DNA from: Paulinella micropora
Lineage: Eukaryota; Cercozoa; Imbricatea; Euglyphida
Direction: 5' to 3'
Assembly: GCA_009731375.1 (NCBI GenBank)
Contig: BJOX01000081.1
Span: 862,831 to 893,788 of the forward strand
DNA: 30,958 bases
Below are positions 11,154-21,620 of this stretch, piece by piece (the stretch's first letter is position 1; each line of letters opens with the position of its first letter). The translations under genes and the position numbers were made by a program. Under the pieces are notes generated by a model. It was not told the DNA's origin and ran no database searches. It saw only the letters and a program-made list of their open reading frames with translations.

Positions 11154-11575
11154 GTAAGCGAATTGAATACTTATTCTTAAGCTAAGTAGGTAAGTAAGTG
11201 GGTACGTAAGTAAGTAAGCAAGTAAGTAAGTAAGCAAGTAAGCAAGTGAGTAAGTACTAGTATATGTATAATATTACGCATACATGCATAAACATACATA
11301 TACATTTAAGGTCGATCGAGAAAAAAAAAATGGGTGAGTGGGGGACCCTCAGCCGGTCTCTATATGTATGCATATATATGCATAAATATGCCTATATATA
11401 TGTATAAATATATATATACATAATATACCAGGTGGGTAGGGAAAAACCGCTGAGTGGTGGCGCGCCGGGCCGGCCCGGTCCGGCGAAACGGCAGAAAACG
11501 GCGAAAGAAACGGCTGCCTTTACATCCGGTCGGTTACCTTTTTTTGCATCCTAGCTCTGTTGCTCTCTATACTCT
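11154..11575 (+). other. SUA5 intron 5' part, GTAA-type array
   Basis: The intron opens with GTAAGC. About 30 bases later comes an array of gtaagtaagcaagtaagt type (11183-11260), in which every unit resembles a 5' splice site. From 11290 the sequence is unique AT-rich and then GC-rich (about 11455-11510); no exon was recognised there. Confidence 0.7.
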
Positions 11576-12350
<775 letters not shown>

Positions 12351-12377
12351 TCCTTCCCTCCCTCCCTAGGACCGAAG

Positions 12378-12480
12378 GCCCCTGGAATGAAATATACCCA
12401 TTATGCACCCCGCGCACCCCTCCGGCTCGTGCAGGGCAATTTGGAATTTTTCCTATCCGCCCTGTCGCATTTCAAATCGG
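12378..12480 (+). CDS. SUA5: SUA5 exon c (APGMKYTHYAP linker)
   Basis: Thirty-four codons reading APGMKYTHYAPRAPLRLVQG and then NLEFFLSALSHFKS. This is the conserved linker that joins the YrdC fold to the C-terminal Sua5 domain and threads across the active site. The acceptor chosen is accgaag just before GCC, because it keeps phase 0 with exon b; an alternative, ccctag at 12369, is out of phase. The donor is TCGG before GTAATA, ending in phase 1, which matches exon e at 15736. The reading frame stays open to both sides because of flanking microsatellites. Confidence 0.8.
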
Positions 12481-12503
12481 GTAATAAATTCACCGGCCCG
12501 GAC

Positions 12504-12504
<1 letters not shown>

Positions 12505-12535
<31 letters not shown>

Positions 12536-12620
12536 ATACCTACATATTTATATATATATATACCTACATATTTATATATATATTTATACATATATATACC
12601 TCAGTTCAAAGTTGGACAAA

Positions 12621-12659
<39 letters not shown>

Positions 12660-12704
12660 ATATCTATCTATCTATCTATCCATGTCTATCTATCTAATCA
12701 TCTA

Positions 12705-12746
<42 letters not shown>

Positions 12747-12777
12747 TTTTACCTCTTTGCTACTTGAATTTTCTTGC

Positions 12778-12867
<90 letters not shown>

Positions 12868-12913
12868 ATCTTTCTACCTATTTATCCATCTTTCTACCTA
12901 CCTGTCTACCTAC

Positions 12914-12948
<35 letters not shown>

Positions 12949-12964
12949 CCCACCTACCTACCTG
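12505..12964 (+). repeat. CTAT arrays with TA blocks
   Basis: CTAT tetranucleotide arrays with a short unique insert around 12600 and another around 12757, ending in CTAC units. Confidence 0.95.
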
Positions 12965-13026
12965 CGGGGGGGGGGGGGGGGNNNNNNNNNNCCCCCCCCC
13001 CCCCCCGGGGGGGGGGGGGGGGGGGG
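12965..13026. repeat. poly-G / gap / poly-C / poly-G
   Basis: A G run, ten undetermined bases at 12982-12991, a C run of about 15 and a G run of about 20. It could form quadruplex or hairpin structures and probably caused the assembly break. Confidence 0.85.
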
Positions 13027-13450
13027 AATGTAGAGGGCCAGCTGCTCAGTGCTCCGGCCTAAAACCAAACCCCCTATAACGACGATTTTGTGTCCGCCGT
13101 TAATCGCGCGCAGCGCAAGGGTTAAAACAGGCGACCATCTCCCGACCAGGGCCGTGATGCAAAGGGTTGATGAAGCCGAGGTTGTAGAAGGTAACTCGCA
13201 AACAGCGTGAATTCCGGAAACCTCGGCTTTGGCGACCATCATCTCCTTATGGCACACGACCCTGGGGGAGTGTCTTTCGTGATTGTTCTGCACAGTTTAA
13301 AAGGGCTCGGCTACCTTTCGGCTTGAACTGGGCACAGGTACCAACCACAGCGGATAGTGGTTGGTGCGCGGCTGAAGTGCTGAGAGTTCTTGCTCGGGGG
13401 TAGTAAAGGAGGAAATAGCTTTTAAGCTACACCACGCCCATAGATTAAAC
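13027..13450. other. Unclassified non-simple intronic sequence with hairpins
   Basis: About 420 bp without microsatellite. It has a perfect 9-bp stem (accaaccac, loop of 8, gtggttggt) at 13340-13365 and an 11-bp inverted pair, aagccgaggtt at 13173 and aacctcggctt at 13219. A minus-strand frame (12958-13293) is open but shows no domain. It may be a degenerate mobile element; no second copy is in the window. Confidence 0.5.
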
Positions 13451-13474
13451 ATATCTACCTACCTCCCTACCTGC

Positions 13475-13521
<47 letters not shown>

Positions 13522-13563
13522 CCTATTTACCTATCTATCTATCTGTCTATCTGTCTATCTAAC

Positions 13564-13600
<37 letters not shown>

Positions 13601-13845
13601 CCTATCTACCTACCTACCTACCTATCTACCTACCCACCTATCCATCTATCTACCTACCTATCTACCTATCTACCTACCTATCTACCTATCTACCTACCTA
13701 CCTATCTATCTATCTACCTACCTATCTATCTATCTACCTATCTATCTATCTATCTACCTACCTACCTATCTATCTACCTATCTACCTATCTATCTATCTA
13801 TCTACCTACCTACCTATCTGCCTACCTACCTATCTACCTATCTAC

Positions 13846-13878
<33 letters not shown>

Positions 13879-14014
13879 AAAACTATCTATCTATCTATCT
13901 ATCTATCTATTCAGAGCATCCACGTGTAGGAGCTCTCATCCCTTCAGAGTGGAAGAGGTACACATACACTATCTTATCTTATCTATCTATCTATCTAGCT
14001 GTCTGTCTGTCTGT

Positions 14015-14048
<34 letters not shown>

Positions 14049-14208
14049 CATCCCTTCAGAGTGGAAGAGGTTTACATACACTATCTTATCTATCTATCTT
14101 ATCTATCTATCTTATCTATCTATCTATCTATCTATCTATTCATCTATCTATTTATCTATCTATCTATCTGTCTATCTATCTATCTATCTAGCTGTCTGTA
14201 CTGTCTGT

Positions 14209-14246
<38 letters not shown>

Positions 14247-14283
14247 CATCCCTTCAGAGTGGAAGAGGTATGCATACACTATC

Positions 14284-14340
<57 letters not shown>
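13451..14340 (+). repeat. CTAT/CTAC arrays with an AGAGTGGAAGAGG cassette
   Basis: Arrays are punctuated by catcccttcagagtggaaga at about 13937, 14048 and 14248; each copy is followed by acatacactatctt or a close variant. Confidence 0.9.
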
Positions 14341-14345
<5 letters not shown>

Positions 14346-14346
<1 letters not shown>

Positions 14347-14506
14347 CGCAAAGGAATGTAGTCCTTGCCTTTTTCTTCAACGTCCTCCTCTTCTTTTTTC
14401 CAGAACACAGTCTACCCGTGATTCCCATCCCGGACACATGCACAGTACACAAATTACTGTTTGATGTGAAACTGCGTTCCTTTGCAAGGACTACATTCCT
14501 TTGCGA
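14346..14506. repeat. 23-bp perfect inverted repeat with 115-bp centre
   Basis: The 23 bases at 14346-14368 (core cgcaaaggaatgtagtcc) are the exact reverse complement of 14484-14506. The structure sits between two CTAT arrays. Its centre contains a textbook 3' splice site (cttcttttttccag at 14390-14403) and an open stretch beginning HSLPVIPIPDTCTVHKLL. That stretch would join exon c in phase but finds no clear donor, and exon c joins exon e better without it. Confidence 0.85.
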
Positions 14507-14512
14507 CATCTC

Positions 14513-14558
<46 letters not shown>

Positions 14559-14559
14559 A

Positions 14560-14604
<45 letters not shown>

Positions 14605-14656
14605 GCCTGAGCTCTCATTCCTTAAGAGTGGAAGTGGTACACATATAAACTTGCAT

Positions 14657-14694
<38 letters not shown>

Positions 14695-14707
14695 GTACAT
14701 ATACATG

Positions 14708-14756
<49 letters not shown>

Positions 14757-14767
14757 GCATATACATG

Positions 14768-14825
<58 letters not shown>

Positions 14826-14880
14826 ACATGCATACACGTATCCATTAGAGTGGAAGTGGTATACTTATATAAACTTGCAT

Positions 14881-14916
<36 letters not shown>

Positions 14917-14937
14917 CTATACATATACATATACATG

Positions 14938-14989
<52 letters not shown>

Positions 14990-15046
14990 ACATGCATACA
15001 CGTATCCATTAGAGTGGGAGAGGTACATACACATATAAACTTGCAT

Positions 15047-15093
<47 letters not shown>

Positions 15094-15174
15094 TATATAT
15101 ACATATACATATACATGTACATATACATATACATGTACATGTACATATATATATTCATATGCATATACATAAAA

Positions 15175-15234
<60 letters not shown>

Positions 15235-15439
15235 ACACATACATATACAACATGCATACACGTATCCCTTAGAGTGGGAGAGGTACATATACATATAAAC
15301 TTGCATATATACATATACATATACATATACATATAAATATAATATACATATACATATACATGTACATATACATATGCATATGCATATACATATACAACAT
15401 GCATACACGTATCCATAAGAGTGGGAGAGGTGCATACAC

Positions 15440-15482
<43 letters not shown>

Positions 15483-15655
15483 AACTTTCATATATACATG
15501 CATACACGTATCCATAGATACATACATACATACACTACAACTACTCACACAACACACACACACACACACAAAACACACACAAAAACACACACAAAAACAC
15601 ACAAAAACACACACACAAACACACACAAAACACACACACACACCACAAAACAACT

Positions 15656-15699
<44 letters not shown>

Positions 15700-15730
15700 T
15701 TTTTCTTTTTTTTTTTTTTTCTNNNNNNNN
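14507..15730 (+). repeat. CTAT, ACATAT and CA arrays with a repeated cassette, then poly-T
   Basis: Long (ACATAT)n blocks are separated by copies of an agagtgggagaggtaca-type cassette at about 14625, 14848, 15011, 15271 and 15419, most preceded by aacatgcatacacgtatcc. A CA tract and a poly-T tract (15657-15722) follow, then a 10-base gap. Confidence 0.9.
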
Positions 15731-15735
15731 NNGAG

Positions 15736-15818
15736 AAGTAGGCGCTCTATCCAACGTGGAGTGTGTGACACTGGGACCATCAGACGACATCACAGCCATC
15801 GCCCAAAACCTGTACAAG
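15736..15818 (+). CDS. SUA5: SUA5 exon e (LGPSDDITAIAQNLYK)
   Basis: Reads (E)VGALSNVECVTLGPSDDI and then TAIAQNLYK, ending at AAG before GTAAAG in phase 0. Sua5 C-terminal domains have a VGVL strand, a short loop, an LG-x-DD turn and an A-x-x-LY helix in this order. The start is taken after the AG at 15734-15735, because this gives phase 1, compatible with exon c. The ten undetermined bases at 15723-15732 make the exact start uncertain. A poly-T tract in front could serve as the pyrimidine tract. Confidence 0.75.
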
Positions 15819-15833
15819 GTAAAGAGAAATTCC

Positions 15834-16040
15834 TATTTCTTAAGCACAACGAACAATGACTTCAAGCGCTTCGATCTCAGTCAATGTTTGCATCTACAGC
15901 CTGTGTGATAGCTTATTAGAAAGCTCTTGATGAGGGCTTTCAAACGAGCCACTACACACGCCCTCAAGATCAGAACCGGCTGAGAACGAAGAGTTTGAAA
16001 TGATTGCTCATTGTGGTTAAGGACAAGGAACTTCTCAAGT
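15834..16040 (+). repeat. Repeat E, copy 2
   Basis: Directly follows exon e. About 200 bp from acaatgacttcaagcgcttc to ggacaaggaacttctc, with the hairpin core agaaagctct, tgatg, agggctttc. The same sequence is at 18190-18370 and inverted at 5095-5310. Confidence 0.85.
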
Positions 16041-16189
16041 AAGGACAATTAACAAAATTTCAGCCAGGTCATATTTCGGCCAGTGATTTTTTTCACCGCA
16101 GAATACGGTGTTTTTGCATAAAATTTTGGTGGCAAGATAAGTTTTTTTTTTGCCAAAATTTGAGGTGGCCGAAATTCTTCACTTTAGCT

Positions 16190-16235
<46 letters not shown>

Positions 16236-16237
16236 CA

Positions 16238-16344
16238 TAAATATATGACAAATTTCACCGTTATTTCCGCGATTTTGGACGAAATGAAATATCAGCCCCA
16301 GAATCGTCCTCATATGATCTCTCTACCTCTCTCTTCTCTCTTCT

Positions 16345-16383
<39 letters not shown>

Positions 16384-16490
16384 GACATATACGTATATAG
16401 ACAGAATATTTACATATACATACAAGAAAACCACATCACAGCCAATTCCCAGAACCTCTATAGGGTAAGCTATACATATATATTGGTCAT
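16238..16490 (+). repeat. Intron-exon unit D, copy 2, with decayed exon end
   Basis: The unit runs from atgacaaatttcaccg through gacgaaatgaaat, a CT array and catatacgtatatagacaga to a sequence (16427-16464) matching the 3' end of exon e: HITANSQNLYR followed by GTAAGC. It corresponds to 16660-16912, about 420 bp downstream. Confidence 0.75.
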
Positions 16491-16518
16491 ACATAATAGT
16501 ATATCATGCCGCTAGCCA

Positions 16519-16633
16519 CAAATTTGACGTGTTTTGCGGGCGAGCCGGGCCGGCGAGCCCGCAAAACACGTCAAATTTGGCGCGCCGCATATATAGTTTT
16601 ATCGGTAACCTGACCACATTTTGTGGAGGTGAC
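16519..16633. repeat. Two adjacent hairpins, one with a 23-bp perfect stem
   Basis: Arms 16519-16541 and 16557-16579 are exact reverse complements around a 15-base GC-rich loop. Right after it, tttatcggt at about 16589 pairs with accgataaa at about 16625, with inner pairs acc/ggt and ccac/gtgg. Both hairpins lie between unit D copies 2 and 3. Confidence 0.9.
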
Positions 16634-16659
16634 CGATAAATATATATTGGTCATACATA

Positions 16660-16762
16660 AATGAAGAATTTCACCGTCATTTCCGTAATTTTTGGACGAA
16701 ATGAATTATAAGCCCCAGAATCGTCCTCATATGATCTATCTCTCTCTCTCTCTTCCTCTCTC

Positions 16763-16814
<52 letters not shown>

Positions 16815-16912
16815 GCACACACACACAGACATATACGTATATAGACAGAATATTTACATATACATACAAGACAACCACATCACAGCGAATCTCCAGAACC
16901 TATATAAGGTAT
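16660..16912 (+). repeat. Intron-exon unit D, copy 3, with decayed exon end
   Basis: Parallel to 16238-16490, with CT and CA arrays in the middle. The exon-like end at 16871-16908 reads NHITANLQNLYK, followed by GTATAG and then a GATA array. Confidence 0.75.
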
Positions 16913-16923
16913 AGATAGATAGT

Positions 16924-17011
<88 letters not shown>

Positions 17012-17029
17012 TAGATAATTAGATTAGAT

Positions 17030-17117
<88 letters not shown>

Positions 17118-17375
17118 GATATCGACTAATGTCAGAAAAAAGGAGCTTCTGATTTCGTCAACCAAGGAAGTCTGTGGGTAAAGTATTAACCCGATGCCCA
17201 GCTAAGCCGTGATGTTTGCACGGAAGGGACTGATACAGGCGATACCAAATCTCCCTAGTACCAGGCGGGGCCAGGGCTCGTTCCATAAGCGCCCCTTGCA
17301 GAACGAGCTCCCACCTCCATTACAGAGGACCCAGTAAGCAGATGGAGTTTCGAGACTGTTCGACAGTCTAGTATA

Positions 17376-17416
<41 letters not shown>

Positions 17417-17475
17417 CTTTTAGTAGATAGATAGATAGATAGATAGATAGTCTTTTAGTAGATAGATAGATAGAT

Positions 17476-17519
<44 letters not shown>

Positions 17520-17558
17520 TATCAGACCGACAGATGGAAAGATAGCCAGATAGACAGA

Positions 17559-17589
<31 letters not shown>

Positions 17590-17590
17590 T
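16913..17590 (+). repeat. GATA arrays enclosing an inverted repeat C copy
   Basis: GATA arrays at 16913-17116 and 17378-17520 flank 17117-17377, the reverse complement of the 5' and 3' parts of repeat C (5534-6646). The internal unique part of repeat C is missing here too. Confidence 0.85.
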
Positions 17591-17593
17591 TTA

Positions 17594-18030
17594 CTATATC
17601 TGAGGCGTACTGATGCAGCTAATGGCATATCCTCAACGGACATAAGCCTCCAATACCCTTGTTCGAGGTCCTCCACCCCCCCGTGTCAGTCTCTCGCCTG
17701 ATGATCGGGGCCACCGATGGAGCTCCTGAGGGCAAGACTGCACTAAGCCGAGGTTATTCCGCAGTCCCAGCAACCTCTTGCAAGACGTCACCGAATGTGC
17801 AAGTGCATACACCAAGCGCGGTTGCTAGAGCTGCCTCGAAACCCCACCCATAACAATCTGGTGTCTGCTGGGTCCTGGGCTATCAACCAGCATATGCGGA
17901 GTTTAAGATCTTTTACGCGCGCAACGACCCTCCTCCCCAGCATCTACCACCAAAGGGTTATGAGTTGGCGTCACAGTTTAACGCCTTGAGGCCATTGGGC
18001 TGGAACTCTGTTTAGCAAGTGTGACTAGGT

Positions 18031-18032
<2 letters not shown>
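17594..18032 (-). repeat. Repeat A, copy 4 (inverted)
   Basis: Reverse complement of the long form, with an AAT tract (minus-strand ATT tail) at 17560-17590. The 5' end of the element lies at about 18032, where another AAT array begins; the first 20 or so bases of the long form are absent. Confidence 0.85.
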
Positions 18033-18077
<45 letters not shown>

Positions 18078-18078
<1 letters not shown>

Positions 18079-18408
18079 TTGTCATAAATAATCACTTTGT
18101 CCCGTTATTTTCGCAATTTCGAGACGAAATGAATTATGAGTCCCAGGATCATCCTCACATGAGAAGTTTATTTCTTAAGCACAACGAACAATGACTTCAA
18201 GCGCTTCGATCTCAGTCAATATTTGCATCTACAGCCTGTGTTATGGCTCATTAGAAAGCTCTTGATGAGAGCTGTCAAACGAGTCAACTACACATGCCCT
18301 CAAGATCAGAACCAGCTGAGAACGAAGAGTTTGAAATAATTGCTGATTGTGGTTAAGGACAAAGAACTTCTCACATTGATGGTTTTTCTCTCTCACACAC
18401 AGACATAT
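18078..18408 (+). repeat. Unit D copy 4, intron part, with repeat E copy 3
   Basis: Starts gtcataaataatcac, continues with gacgaaatgaattatgag as in the other D units, then contains repeat E (18190-18370) and ends ctctctcacacacagacata. Compared with copies 2 and 3 it is interrupted after gacatata by the inverted-repeat element at 18409. Confidence 0.7.
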
Positions 18409-18889
18409 ATGTAAGGTCTGCCCAAGTATTCCGGCCACCAACAAATTGATCGCAAGAAGCGGTCATTTGTTGACAACCCTCAAAAAAAAGCTTCCGTCCA
18501 CCCGCGAAAAACGGGAAATTTTCGATGAGGATTTTTTTTTTCCCCCCCCCCGTCAGGTCCCAACTTTCATAGACAGTCATTGTTACGGTGAAAAACGAGG
18601 GGCCACAGTCAAAGTGGCCGGAAATTGGGGTGGCCGGAATTCTTAGACTGAGGTCAGTTCTGCACCGCCCAGATTTCCGGGTTCTGGGGTGTGAAAGTGG
18701 CCACCACAGGCCAGGGCTTTTCAGGAAGGAAACCAACCCAGAAAGTGGCACCAGAAACGCGGAATTCCGGGTGGTAGAACGCGCCTTACCCTTATTTAGA
18801 CATAATGTTTACATACATACAAGATGTGACATCGCGACCATTACGCAGAACCTGTGTGTGTGTATATGATACATACATATGTACATATG

Positions 18890-18921
<32 letters not shown>

Positions 18922-19429
18922 AACATACAAACATACAAACATACATACATAACATACATACATACATACATACATACATACGAACATACGAACATAGAAC
19001 ATACGAACATAAATACATACATACATGCTTTCATACCTTCATACTTTCATACGTTCTTACATACTTTCATATATACATGCATACATACATATGTACATAA
19101 ATATGTCATACATACATACATACATACATACATAGATACATACATACATACGTACATACAAACATACATACAAACATACATACAAACATACATACAAACA
19201 TACATACATACATACATACAAACATACAAACATGCATAGACAGAGCTGATGGTATCGTTAAAAATTACATACATGAGGGAAAAAAAAATTAAAAAAAAAA
19301 AAAAAAATCCTCAGCGAAAATTCCCCCTTTTTTGCGGGTGGCCGGAAGCTTTTTTTGAGGGTTTTCAACAAATGACCGCTTCTTGCGACAAATTTGCTGG
19401 TGGCCGGAATACTTAGACAAACCTTACAT
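18409..19429. mobile_element. Putative TIR element in the SUA5 intron
   Basis: About 130 bp at 18411-18541 (gtaaggtctgcccaagtatt, then ccggccacc, gcaagaagcggtcatttgtt, ccctcaaaaaaa) is the imperfect reverse complement of 19293-19427. The pattern suits a non-autonomous DNA transposon with long terminal inverted repeats. The centre has an internal ggtggccggaattcttag near 18629, exon-like D copy 4 (18823-18858) and CATA arrays. It may therefore be nested insertions, not one element. No transposase is present. Confidence 0.55.
18823..18858 (+). pseudogene. SUA5: Decayed copy of the SUA5 exon e 3' end
   Basis: Preceded by tttacatacatacaag, as in D copies 2 and 3, and reads CDIATITQNL, to be compared with DDITAIAQNL in exon e. 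It then runs into a TG array with no clear donor. Confidence 0.6.
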
Positions 19430-19437
19430 TTGCGTAG

Positions 19438-19518
19438 GGCTTACGACATTTCGATGGCTGCGAACCCCCTGTGGGTGTGATATTATGTCCCGCATTTTCA
19501 GACCAAGGATTAGGACAG
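19438..19518 (+). CDS. SUA5: SUA5 exon f (GLRHFDG...FSDQGLGQ)
   Basis: Exactly 27 codons, phase 0 at both ends: GLRHFDGCEPPVGVILCPAF, then SDQGLGQ. In Sua5 domains LY-x-x-LR-x-x-D is followed by a strand and then an F-x-x-x-G-x-G turn, so this continues exon e without a break. The acceptor is tttgcgtag and the donor CAG before GTTTGT. The inverted-repeat element ending at 19429 stops only eight bases before the exon. Confidence 0.85.
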
Positions 19519-19893
<375 letters not shown>

Positions 19894-19974
19894 GCTGTCA
19901 TGAATCGCTTGCACAAGGCGTCTGGGGAATCGGACATCGTCACAGAGACTACACTTTCAAAAATAGTTATTTAA
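19894..19974 (+). CDS. SUA5: SUA5 terminal exon g (AVMNRLHKASG)
   Basis: Joins exon f in phase 0 to give QGLGQ-AVMNRLHKASGESDI. The family's C-terminus is G-x-G-x-A-I-M-N-R-L-x-K-A-S/A-G, which makes this the true end. Twenty-six codons, then TAA at 19972-19974. The acceptor AG is supplied by the last unit of a CTAT array (tatctag). A second, nearly identical terminal exon follows 258 bases later at 20152, and either could be used. Confidence 0.85.
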   Translation, partial: AVMNRLHKASGESDIVTETTLSKIVI

Positions 19975-20151
19975 TTACAGGGCCGGGTTTGCCGGACCAC
20001 GAGTGACCGTGCTCGCCCATTTGCTTTAAGGAGATAGGCTATAGGAATGTGAAAGGCTTTGCTTAGGGCAAGGGCTATGGTTGGCTGTGAGCCTCCGGCA
20101 GATTTGAGCTGTGCTCGTGAGCGCTTTCTTTCCCTCTTTGTGAATGCTTAG

Positions 20152-20232
20152 GCTGTCATGAATCGCTTACACAAGGCGTCTGGGGAATCGGACATCATCA
20201 CAGAGATTACACTTTCAAAAACACTTATTTAA
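20152..20232 (+). CDS. SUA5: Duplicate SUA5 terminal exon g'
   Basis: The same 26 codons as 19894-19974 with four amino acid differences near the end (IITEITLSKTLI in place of IVTETTLSKIVI) and the same stop position. Acceptor context: ctctttgtgaatgcttag. The duplication includes the intron end and about 50 bases of 3' UTR (ccggaccacgagtgaccgtg follows both). Here no microsatellite separates the ancestral acceptor from the exon. It could be an alternative last exon or a relic. Confidence 0.75.
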   Translation, partial: AVMNRLHKASGESDIITEITLSKTLI

Positions 20233-20300
20233 CTGATAACAGGGGCCCCTTTACCGGACCACGAGTGACCGTGCGGCTCGCCCCTTTGCTGAAAGTTTAA

Positions 20301-20611
20301 CCCTTAACCGGGCGAGCGCCACATTTGTGGATCATTGCCACAAATGTCACAGTGCCAGTGCTTTTCAAATTGAATTATTAATTTTAAAATCCACAAATGT
20401 GGTTTTGATGCCATAAATGTGGTTTTGATCCATAAATGTCGATGATCCACAAACGTGGCTTTAATCCACAAAATCAGTGTGGCTTTGATCCACAAAATGT
20501 GGTTTTGATCGGGGGCAGCCCAAATGTGGCTTTGATCCACCCTAACCCAACCCACGAGATCCACAAACTTCTGTGGTTTTAAACCACAAATGTGGATTGC
20601 CCGGTTAAGGG
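20301..20611. mobile_element. MITE with TTAA target site (piggyBac-like ends)
   Basis: Bounded by TTAA at 20297-20300 and 20612-20615. The terminal inverted repeat is CCCTTAACCGGGC and its exact complement, 13 bp. The first eleven bases equal those of the piggyBac element at 21157-25297, so it is probably mobilised by a related transposase. The interior carries about eleven versions of ccacaaatgtgg followed by ttttgat; that motif is itself palindromic. No coding capacity. Confidence 0.85.
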
Positions 20612-20723
20612 TTAAGGCTGGTTAATGTTTGACGGCAGGTTTTAGGCACACTGCACATCGGAGGCTCCAAAATGTGAGATCACGGTTGCTAGTGTAAGCT
20701 TACTAGTGATGCAGTGCTCAAGT

Positions 20724-20955
20724 ATTAATATTACTGTGGACATTCAAGTGGCAAACTATCTAACTTTGATCTCATCGTTCTCCATCAATCGTAGTGATAC
20801 GACTGTGCTGAAGCCAGCATTTGAAAGCTTAGGACAAGAGCTTCAAGTCCCCAACGGTGTCGCGGCGCTGCATTTCCGTATCTCAAATATTGATTGAGAA
20901 AGATAAGGTCAAAGTTTGAATGTTTTGCCACTTAAATGTCCACAGTAATATTAAT
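20724..20955. mobile_element. 232-bp MITE with about 31-bp TIRs
   Basis: Starts attaatattactgtggacat, then tcaagtggcaaac, and ends with the reverse complement, with one mismatch. The AT-rich outermost bases make the target duplication ambiguous (tattaata occurs at both ends). Its ends resemble those of the 280-bp arms in the neighbouring piggyBac element (attgctgttgacattcaag). The open frame 20706-20897 inside it is not taken as a gene. Confidence 0.8.
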
Positions 20956-21340
20956 ATATCACTAGTAGTTGACTTGAGTCCCTGGTCCTACTGTTATCCA
21001 TGGGTAATTTGTAGTTACCATTTGGTAATCATCTTCTGTTACGCAAAGACGGAAATATTAATATTGTGCGAAAATTTGCCGCCAGTGACCGTGCTCTGAA
21101 CTGCCCGCCGCAGTACTAGCCAATTGGTGCCGAATGTCACGTTCAACTATTATTAACCCTTAACCGGTTTCAATCCCCAAAAGTGGCTTCAATCCCCAAA
21201 AGTGGTTTGAATTTTTGAGTTGAATAAAAACATAAATACCAATCGAAACAAGTTGTACTACGCTGCAAATTTAATATTTACGTGTTGGGGAAGCTATCTG
21301 TGAAAACCAGAATGTCATAGCTTTTCTAGAAGTGACTTAA

Positions 21341-21620
21341 ATATTGCTGTTGACATTCAAGACAACAAAAAAAATTGATTTTTCTGTTTTGGTTGGAATT
21401 TCAGTTTTGGTTGGAATTTTCATTTTGGGTGAAAATTTGAATTTTTCAAATTAACTGCTATATTCGTCCGCAAAATATCGTAAATTTTCGCGAAATGTTA
21501 CCGTTAAATTTGAATATTTGAATTTTTGTCACAAAAATGAAAAACTGTCACAAAAATGAAAATCTGACACAAAAATGAAAAACTAATTTTTGTTGTTGTC
21601 TTGAATGTCAACAGCAATAT
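21341..21620. repeat. Left inverted arm inside the piggyBac element
   Basis: A 280-bp AT-rich unit that itself has perfect terminal inverted repeats of about 28 bp (atattgctgttgacattcaa, then gacaacaa, against its complement at the other end). It is nearly identical to the reverse complement of 24917-25195. Interior runs such as cacaaaaatgaaaaactgt are repeated. Confidence 0.9.

Noticed and set aside
13936-15440. CRISPR-like pattern of repeated cassettes with spacers
   Set aside because: The spacers are microsatellites of variable length, not unique sequences, and the genome is eukaryotic.
15907-15950. Hammerhead-like core in the repeat E hairpin (ttgatgag near gaaa)
   Set aside because: The conserved CUGAUGA and GAAAC boxes and three-stem arrangement are not present.
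20706-20897. 63-codon open frame
   Set aside because: Lies almost wholly inside a MITE and begins in its terminal inverted repeat.
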